A stretch of DNA of 5,089 nucleotides from NCBI GenBank assembly GCA_030837425.1, contig JAUPLJ010000040.1, positions 1 through 5,089 on the forward strand. The letters run 5' to 3'. Each line of letters opens with the position of its first letter. Position 1 is the stretch's first letter. This document shows, piece after piece, positions 1-4,108 of the stretch. Position numbers and translations under genes: made by a program. Origin of the DNA: Patescibacteria group bacterium (GTDB lineage: Bacteria; Patescibacteriota; Minisyncoccia; Phycocordibacterales; UBA5272). The notes beneath the pieces are model-generated. The model saw only the letters and a program-made list of their open reading frames with translations. It ran no database searches and was not told the DNA's origin.

Positions 1-32
1 GCGGGCGGCCCAATTTTAGGTTTTGTATTGAC
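1..32 (+). other. Possible 3' end of a DGR template or variable repeat, or C-terminus of the upstream gene (partial)
   Basis: The window starts in a run of eleven G/C bases (gcgggcggccc), which stands out in this AT-rich sequence. DGR template and variable repeats typically end in a short G/C-rich element followed by the initiation-of-mutagenic-homing sequence, and the template often lies directly upstream of the reverse transcriptase. Read in frame 3 the tract gives RPNFRFCID, resembling the GFRxC-type C-terminus of C-type-lectin/FGE-fold DGR targets. That frame has no stop before the RT, so a template copy fits better than a real target gene. Read in frame 1 it gives GGPILGFVLTEEF and stops at TGA 43-45, overlapping the RT start, so it could also be the end of an upstream coupled gene. 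The repeat partner is outside the window, so this is inference from position and composition. Confidence 0.35.
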
Positions 33-38
33 GGAGGA
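33..38 (+). promoter_or_regulatory. Strong Shine-Dalgarno GGAGGA fixing a TTG start for the RT
   Basis: GGAGGA ends four bases or fewer before TTG at 42-44. It is the only strong ribosome site seen in the window and supports TTG as the start of the reverse transcriptase. The next in-frame ATG is codon 45, which would remove conserved N-terminal sequence. The frame-1 stop TGA at 43-45 overlaps the TTG, an arrangement that favours coupled translation if an upstream gene is read in that frame. Confidence 0.6.
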
Positions 39-41
39 ATT

Positions 42-1046
42 TTGAGTGAAATTAGTCATAATGAAAGATTAGAATACAAGCAAGATTATATCACACCACA
101 AAATAATAAATTCTCAATTAACTATCTAGAGTCCATAGATTTTAAGAAAATTTTAAAAGCTTGGCGGGATTTTATGAGAGGAAAAAGATCTCGAAATGAT
201 GTGAATCAATTTTCTTTTAATCTTACTGACAATTTATGGAAATTATTCTTTGATTTGAAGAATAAAAATTATAAGCACGATATTTATACTGAATTCAAAG
301 TTGTAGATACTAAGACTAGAATAATTCATAAAGCGGGTGTGAGAGATAGAATTGTTCACAGATTAATTTATAATGGTCTGTATGATTTTTTCGATAAAAG
401 ATTTATATATTCTTCCTATAGTTGTAGAAAAAATAAAGGAACACACAAAGCTCTCTTAGAATATGATAAATTTTTTAGAAAACTAACTAAAAACTATTCA
501 CAAAATGGTTTTGTTTTAAAATTTGATATACGAAAATGTTTTGCAAGTATAAATCATGATGTTCTGCTAGATATTTTAGATAGAAATATACAAGATAAAG
601 ATATTTTAGATTTTTGTAAGGAGATAATTTTAAGTCACAATCCTGGACTTCCGCTTGGTAATTTAACTTCACAATTATTTGTAAATGTTTATCTACATGA
701 ATTAGATTTTTATGCTAAACAAAATTTAAAAATAAAATACTATATTCGTTATGCAGATGATATTGTTTGTATGTTTGAAAACAAGAAAGAAGCAGAAAAT
801 ATGAATCTTAAATTAAAATCTTTTTGCTCAGAAATTTTAAAATTGGAAACTCATAAAGAGGAAATAAAAACACTTTACAGTGGAGTTGATTTTCTAGGTT
901 GGAAACAGTTTGAAAAACATAGGATTCTTAGAGAGAAAACTAGAAAAAATATAATTAATAAATATAATAACTCAAATAAGCATTCTTATGACGGATTAAT
1001 GAAATGGGGTAATACTAAAAAGATATATGATAAAATAGGTACATGA
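42..1046 (+). CDS. DGR-type reverse transcriptase
   Basis: This 334-residue RNA-directed DNA polymerase is recognised from its motifs. RIIHKAGVRDRIVH (about 93-106) and SSYSCRKNKGTHKA (about 124-137) match motifs 1 and 2. FDIRKCFASI has the first catalytic aspartate at 162. LPLGNLTSQLF (about 203-213) is the motif 4 form with SQ that marks diversity-generating retroelements; group II intron enzymes have QG here. IRYADD carries D239 and D240, and VDFLGW (about 282-287) is the late motif before a short thumb ending in a SYDG...N region. No maturase, endonuclease or protease domain is present, and the length is normal for the DGR class. In DGRs this enzyme copies a template RNA with errors at adenines and the cDNA replaces a variable repeat in a target gene. 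All catalytic residues are intact. The start is TTG, supported by the GGAGGA site. The stop overlaps the next gene's ATG by four bases (ATGA). Template, target and any Avd accessory gene are not visible. Confidence 0.92.
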   Translation: MSEISHNERLEYKQDYITPQNNKFSINYLESIDFKKILKAWRDFMRGKRSRNDVNQFSFNLTDNLWKLFFDLKNKNYKHDIYTEFKVVDTKTRIIHKAGVRDRIVHRLIYNGLYDFFDKRFIYSSYSCRKNKGTHKALLEYDKFFRKLTKNYSQNGFVLKFDIRKCFASINHDVLLDILDRNIQDKDILDFCKEIILSHNPGLPLGNLTSQLFVNVYLHELDFYAKQNLKIKYYIRYADDIVCMFENKKEAENMNLKLKSFCSEILKLETHKEEIKTLYSGVDFLGWKQFEKHRILREKTRKNIINKYNNSNKHSYDGLMKWGNTKKIYDKIGT

Positions 1047-3130
1047 GTCTAGAGATAAAAACTAACACAGGTAACAAAAAGACTAATCCTGAAGCTAAAA
1101 CTAAACACGACAAAGCTGTTGTTTTAGTCGAGAAAAATAAAGAAATGTTTCAAATTTATGCTGGTAAGCATGGAGTAGAAGTCGAGCCAGCCCCAGAAGG
1201 ACTAGATACTTTTGCTTATGATTTAGAAAAAGGTAAAATTTATGTGAATGATATATTCTGGAAAGAAAATGCTAAAGAAGAAGACAAATTATTAGCTAAT
1301 GAGAAGTCTGCCTTTGCAGTAAGACACGAGATAGAGCACATGTTAGAGCATAGAAATATGCTACAAGAAAGTGAAGATGATAATCTACAAAAAGTTAAAG
1401 GAAAATATATCTGGGAACAATATTTAGACAAATTAGGAAAAGATGAAGCCTATGGATTAATGGATAATTGTGTCTCTGATATTCGTCAGAATAGAGCGGT
1501 CGTCTCAAAGACTAATCAAGAAGAAAGAGGTGTAGAAAAGAAAATGTATGAAGAGAATCTTTTTGTGAATAATGATTTAAGATTTCAAACTGATCAATTT
1601 GGAGGAAAACACGAAACCCCAAAACATATTCAACTTGCCGAGGCTCTTTTAGTTGAAGCTAGAAGTAGAGAGTGTGTAGTTGATGAAGAAGTGAGGAAAG
1701 TGATTAATAAAATAAAAGGAATTAAAAATCCAAATACTGGTAAGGATCTCATAGAGACTATAACAAACCCTAATGTTCCTATGTCAGACAGATTGTTTTT
1801 TCAAGATTCTTTAATTTGGCCAGAAATTGAAAAATTAAGAAAGAAAGATTTGGAAGACGAAAAAAACAAAGAGAATAAAAATAAAAACTCAAAAGGAGAA
1901 GGTGAGGGTAAGGGTGAAAATAAAAAAGGTGAGCAAGAAAGTGAAAACAAGTCTGAAAATAATAAAAAAGAAAATCCTCAAAATCAAAACAATAAACAAG
2001 AATCAAAAGAAGAGGGAGAAAATAAAAATCCTGAACCAACAGCTGAAGATTATAATAAAGCGTTTAAAGAATCTTATGAGAGAGCTAAAAAACAAATGCT
2101 ACCAAAAGCAGATAATAAAGAAGTTAAAAAAGCCGGAGAAGAATATTTAAAGAAGAATCCTGATTTAGGGGAAAATAAACAAGAAAAAGTTAAAAGGGAA
2201 AAGGGGGAAATGGAAGAAAAGAAAGCCAATGATCTTGGTGTAGATGTGGAAGATTTAAGAAAATATGAAGACCTTTCTAATTCACTTCGAAGTGATGAAT
2301 CATATAGAGCAGTGAGTGATTTGATTAAGAAAATAGTTTCTGAAAGAAAAAGAGAAAAATTTAGACCAAAATATCCTACTGAGGAAGGAGACGAAATGCT
2401 TGATCCTGCTCAATTAATTTCTGATGTTAAAAGTGGTAATTTGAAACCTAAAGTTTGGGCAGATACAGAGATAAAAGAATATAAAGGAGAACTTTTTTCT
2501 GAAATTGAAATGAGCTTGGTTGTTGATAGATCTGGCTCTATGGAAGAAAATGGAAAAATAAAAGAAGCACAAAAAGCGGTAGTTTTATTTATGAACTCTC
2601 AGAAAGAATTACAAGAAGAAGTTGAAGACGGAGAGGAAGATAATGGTCTCATTAAAGGATTAAAAGTTTCTTGGGAAGTTTATTCATTTCAAAATACAAG
2701 TCAAGATTTTACTCCGATAAAATCGATGAGTGATGAATTTTCTGATAAAGACAGAATAAATGTTTGCGCTCATTTTAATGATGCTACTGGAAGTAGAACT
2801 ACAGATGCAAATTGTTTAGAGTCTATTTTTAATGATCTAGATTCTAATAATGAAAAGAAAGAAAAATTAGAAGAAAAAGAATTAAAGAAAATTGTAATTG
2901 TTTTAACTGATGGAGAAAGTCATCAGACAAGTAAAATTTCTGATTATTTGAAGAAATTTAAAGATCTAGGTGTTGTGGTAGTAGGTATTGGTATCACTGA
3001 AGAAGGTAGAAGTGTATTAACTACTTATAGTGGAGATTCTAGAGTGGCTAAAAAAGCAGAAGATATTTCTAAAGAATTGGGAGATATAATTGAAAATCAA
3101 TTTAAAGATTTGTTACCATTGAGGGATTAA
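1043..3130 (+). CDS. HExxH metallopeptidase-like / VWA (MIDAS) protein, CobT-like layout
   Basis: This 695-residue cytoplasmic-looking protein has no signal peptide or membrane segment. Residues about 25-255 form an N-terminal domain with HEIEH at 95-99 and a downstream DNCVSDIRQN (141-150) that could supply a third metal ligand; this recalls the putative metallopeptidase domain found before VWA-like domains (DUF2201_N type). Residues about 268-335 are a K/E/N/Q/G-rich linker, followed by a charged helical stretch to about 440. EEGDEMLDPAQL (about 447-458) resembles the segment before the VWA domain of CobT-like proteins. The VWA domain (about 486-690) has a complete MIDAS: DRSGSM (D495, S497, S499), a Thr near 586-587, and LTDGE with D623. 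Such proteins usually act with a MoxR- or CobS-type AAA+ ATPase as a metal-dependent remodelling pair. The 4-base ATGA overlap with the RT and the weak AGG in front imply coupled translation. Role in the DGR module, perhaps sensing or activating the diversified target, is inference; protease activity is unproven. Confidence 0.8.
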   Translation: MSLEIKTNTGNKKTNPEAKTKHDKAVVLVEKNKEMFQIYAGKHGVEVEPAPEGLDTFAYDLEKGKIYVNDIFWKENAKEEDKLLANEKSAFAVRHEIEHMLEHRNMLQESEDDNLQKVKGKYIWEQYLDKLGKDEAYGLMDNCVSDIRQNRAVVSKTNQEERGVEKKMYEENLFVNNDLRFQTDQFGGKHETPKHIQLAEALLVEARSRECVVDEEVRKVINKIKGIKNPNTGKDLIETITNPNVPMSDRLFFQDSLIWPEIEKLRKKDLEDEKNKENKNKNSKGEGEGKGENKKGEQESENKSENNKKENPQNQNNKQESKEEGENKNPEPTAEDYNKAFKESYERAKKQMLPKADNKEVKKAGEEYLKKNPDLGENKQEKVKREKGEMEEKKANDLGVDVEDLRKYEDLSNSLRSDESYRAVSDLIKKIVSERKREKFRPKYPTEEGDEMLDPAQLISDVKSGNLKPKVWADTEIKEYKGELFSEIEMSLVVDRSGSMEENGKIKEAQKAVVLFMNSQKELQEEVEDGEEDNGLIKGLKVSWEVYSFQNTSQDFTPIKSMSDEFSDKDRINVCAHFNDATGSRTTDANCLESIFNDLDSNNEKKEKLEEKELKKIVIVLTDGESHQTSKISDYLKKFKDLGVVVVGIGITEEGRSVLTTYSGDSRVAKKAEDISKELGDIIENQFKDLLPLRD

Positions 3131-3138
3131 ATTAAATA

Positions 3139-3167
3139 TTGCCGAGAATTACTTTTTGTGATAAAAT
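3139..3167 (+). promoter_or_regulatory. Extended -10 promoter for tRNA-Ile
   Basis: TTGCCG (3139-3144) as -35, a 17-base spacer, and TAAAAT (3162-3167) as -10 preceded by TGn (3159-3161) form a good sigma-70-type promoter. Transcription would begin near 3174, about 18 bases before the tRNA. The -10 lies inside the putative terminator hairpin of the gene upstream. The same TGATAAAAT core appears in front of alr. Confidence 0.55.
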
Positions 3168-3182
3168 GCTTTTATCTTTTTT
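3160..3182 (+). terminator. Putative intrinsic terminator of the RT-VWA operon
   Basis: GATAAAA (3160-3166) and TTTTATC (3170-3176) form a perfect 7-bp stem with loop TGC, followed by six T residues (3177-3182). It lies 30 bases after the VWA stop codon, the right place to end the operon. The stem has only two G-C pairs' worth of stability at most (one G-C pair at its base), so it would be weak. The same bases also fit the tRNA promoter -10, so either role or both may apply. Confidence 0.45.
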
Positions 3183-3191
3183 AAAAGGTTT

Positions 3192-3264
3192 GCGCGAATA
3201 GCTCAGCTGGTAGAGCACTCGACTGATACTCGAGCGGTCCCAAGTTCGAATCTTGGTTCGCGCA
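3192..3264 (+). tRNA. tRNA-Ile (anticodon GAT)
   Basis: A complete cloverleaf can be drawn. Acceptor GCGCGAA (3192-3198) pairs perfectly with TTCGCGC (3257-3263), with A3264 as discriminator. The D stem is GCTC/GAGC (3201-3204/3213-3216). The anticodon stem is CTCGA/TCGAG (3218-3222/3230-3234) with loop CTGATAC, giving anticodon GAT at 3225-3227, which reads AUC and AUU. The variable loop is CGGTC, and the T stem CCAAG/CTTGG encloses TTCGAAT. The 3' CCA is not encoded (A is followed by CAA), so it must be added by a CCA-adding enzyme. It is preceded by its own promoter and followed by a decayed partial copy. Confidence 0.95.
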
Positions 3265-3298
3265 CAAAATAGTTTTATATAATTCTAATATCATATTA

Positions 3299-3313
3299 AG
3301 TCGAGTCTCGACT
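3299..3313 (+). other. Small hairpin downstream of tRNA-Ile
   Basis: AGTCGA (3299-3304) and TCGACT (3308-3313) form a 6-bp stem with a GTC loop, 35 bases after the tRNA. No clear T-run follows (the next bases are ggctgatttgatttt), so it is at best a weak terminator or processing signal for the tRNA transcript. Its right arm overlaps the decayed tRNA copy. Confidence 0.3.
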
Positions 3314-3368
3314 GGCTGATTTGATTTTGCGAGCGGTCAATAAAAATTTCAATCTTGGTTCGTGCGCA
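3307..3368 (+). pseudogene. Decayed copy of the 3' half of tRNA-Ile
   Basis: Blocks of the upstream tRNA recur in the same order. CTCGACTG (3307-3314) matches 3218-3225, CTGAT (3316-3320) matches 3223-3227, CGAGCGGTC (3330-3338) matches 3231-3239, and AATCTTGGTTCG (3351-3362) matches 3249-3260. The similarity runs on through the acceptor end and into the flanking CAAAATA with only two substitutions. The blocks are separated by insertions, the T stem 5' arm is destroyed, and no D arm or 5' acceptor strand is present, so it cannot fold as a tRNA. Because similarity includes flanking sequence, it looks like a tandem duplication that decayed. A relic of integration at the tRNA 3' end is an alternative, but no integrase is in view. 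Confidence 0.65.
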
Positions 3369-3400
3369 AAATAAAATAGCCAACATTTCTGTCGACTATT
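3368..3400 (-). terminator. Intrinsic terminator of the minus-strand hypothetical gene
   Basis: Read on the minus strand, AATAGTCGACA and TGTTGGCTATT (plus 3390-3400 and 3375-3385) form an 11-bp stem closed by a GAAA tetraloop, followed by the U-rich tail TTTATTTT. Two pairs are G-U wobbles on the minus strand but become C-A mismatches on the plus strand, so the structure is specific to leftward transcription. It lies 19 bases after the stop codon of the minus-strand gene, as expected for its terminator. Confidence 0.7.
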
Positions 3401-3418
3401 AATCTAAAGGTGGGTATT

Positions 3419-3904
3419 TTATTTCCAAATACACAATGTCCACTGAGAAGTTTTAGGTTTTAGTTTTCTGTGAAGAATAAAGTTCTTTTCAGATTTTCTT
3501 ATTCCTAAATTTCTCATTTTCTCTTTTACAAAATCAAGGCCTTCTGGTGGGATAACATAAATATCTAATTTTTTTCCTTTGTAAAAGATTTCTTTGCATT
3601 CCCCATCTTGTTTCTGACTCATGTAATGAGATAGACCTTGTTTTAAGTTTTCATCCGTTGCATAAATACCCCATTCATCATCGTAATATTCTCTAGGTAT
3701 AGGGGGCTTATTTGTGCGCCCTCTACCAGGGAGATTTTTTAAGAGGTCTTTCGGATCTATAATTCCTTTTGGAATAGTTTTTACTTTTGCCATTTTTTGC
3801 ATTTCCGAAACTGTTTTTCTTGCAGAGTTTGAAGAAATTTTTTCTGAGACAGATTTCATGATCGCTGTAATACTATCCCTTTTTTTCTTAAGGTTTGGTT
3901 TCAT
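3419..3904 (-). CDS. Hypothetical protein, 161 aa
   Basis: I do not recognise this protein. It begins with a basic, Ser/Lys-rich helical segment (about 1-45), continues with a Pro/Gly/Arg-rich connector (PGRGRTNKPPIPREYYDDEWG, about 59-79), and ends in a mixed alpha/beta-looking part (about 80-161) with FYKGKKLDIYVIPPEG (about 107-122) as a likely pair of strands and a Lys/Arg-rich tail ending CIWK. There is no signal peptide or membrane segment. The gene is probably real: it has an ATG start, a plausible promoter upstream and a strand-specific terminator just after its stop. No Shine-Dalgarno site is seen before the ATG. It converges on the tRNA and diverges from alr. Nothing ties it to the DGR module. 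Confidence 0.65.
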   Translation of the reverse strand: MKPNLKKKRDSITAIMKSVSEKISSNSARKTVSEMQKMAKVKTIPKGIIDPKDLLKNLPGRGRTNKPPIPREYYDDEWGIYATDENLKQGLSHYMSQKQDGECKEIFYKGKKLDIYVIPPEGLDFVKEKMRNLGIRKSEKNFILHRKLKPKTSQWTLCIWK

Positions 3905-3950
3905 TGTGAATAATTTATGGTGAAAAAATTTTGTTTAAGAACGAGTATTT

Positions 3951-3978
3951 ATTCTACAATATCTAAATAAAAATGCAA
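3951..3978 (-). promoter_or_regulatory. Promoter of the minus-strand hypothetical gene
   Basis: On the minus strand TTGCAT (plus 3973-3978) as -35, a 16-base spacer and TAGAAT (plus 3951-3956) as -10 fit a sigma-70-type promoter. The start would be near 3944, leaving a leader of about 40 bases. AT-rich sequence produces such matches by chance, so confidence is moderate. Confidence 0.4.
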
Positions 3979-3990
3979 GTAAATAAATAA

Positions 3991-4060
3991 ACCCTACCTC
4001 CTCCTCGCTCTGCGAGGAGGTCTCCTTCCCTAAATATTTAGGGAAGGATTAAGGATGGGT
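3991..4060. repeat. Double-hairpin palindromic element (REP/MITE-like)
   Basis: Two perfect inverted repeats stand side by side. CCTCCTCGC (4000-4008) pairs with GCGAGGAGG (4012-4020) around a TCT loop. TCCTTCCCTAAAT (4023-4035) is followed directly by its reverse complement (4036-4048), a 26-base palindrome. Flanking ACCC (3991-3994) and CCT (3997-3999) can pair with AGG (4052-4054) and GGGT (4057-4060), making an outer stem that holds both hairpins in a three-way junction. It is far richer in G/C than its surroundings. It sits between two divergent genes, where a terminator is not needed, and has no T-run. A dispersed REP or MITE-type repeat fits best; a structured regulatory element is possible. 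Confidence 0.6.
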
Positions 4061-4073
4061 TCTGGTCATTTTA

Positions 4074-4082
4074 TGATAAAAT
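4074..4082 (+). promoter_or_regulatory. Extended -10 promoter of alr
   Basis: TGA followed by TAAAAT (4077-4082) is an extended -10, identical in core to the one before the tRNA. No good -35 is seen at the right spacing, which extended -10 promoters can do without. Transcription would begin near 4089, leaving a leader of about 20 bases. No Shine-Dalgarno site precedes the ATG at 4109 (acaaactatctt). Confidence 0.45.
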
Positions 4083-4108
4083 CTTAATATCAAAAGACAA
4101 ACTATCTT

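Noticed and set aside
487..672. Minus-strand ORF of 61 codons inside the RT gene
   Set aside because: It lies antisense to conserved RT motifs 3-4, has no signals of its own, and its aromatic-rich product is what AT-rich antisense reading gives.
42..1046. Group II intron or retron reverse transcriptase
   Set aside because: There is no maturase X or endonuclease domain, motif 4 has the DGR-type SQ, and no intron RNA or retron msr/msd structure is evident beside it.
1043..1046. UGA recoded as glycine, as in Gracilibacteria and SR1
   Set aside because: The RT ends at UGA in a normal ATGA overlap, and the other complete reading frames contain no internal UGA, so the standard bacterial code fits.
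1240..1431. Minus-strand ORF of 63 codons inside the VWA gene
   Set aside because: It is antisense to the HEIEH region; the Ser/Leu/Phe-rich product is a shadow of the Glu/Lys-rich real protein.
1779..2150. Minus-strand 86-codon and plus-strand 82-codon ORFs over the charged linker
   Set aside because: Both are frame shadows of the purine-rich linker. The hydrophobic and poly-Lys/Ile products have no start signals and no recognisable domain.
3299..3368. A second functional tRNA downstream of tRNA-Ile
   Set aside because: No D arm or 5' acceptor strand exists and the T stem is broken by insertions, so only a decayed copy is supported. GCGCAC at 3260-3265 can pair with GTGCGC at 3362-3367, but those bases belong to the intact tRNA end and the pairing is probably incidental.
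3714..3923. Plus-strand ORF of 69 codons with a membrane-protein look
   Set aside because: It is antisense to the Lys-rich N-terminus of the minus-strand gene, which has a promoter and a strand-specific terminator. The hydrophobicity is explained by antisense reading.
4000..4048. Bidirectional terminator
   Set aside because: The flanking genes diverge from this spot, and neither hairpin is followed by a T-run, so termination is not the likely role.
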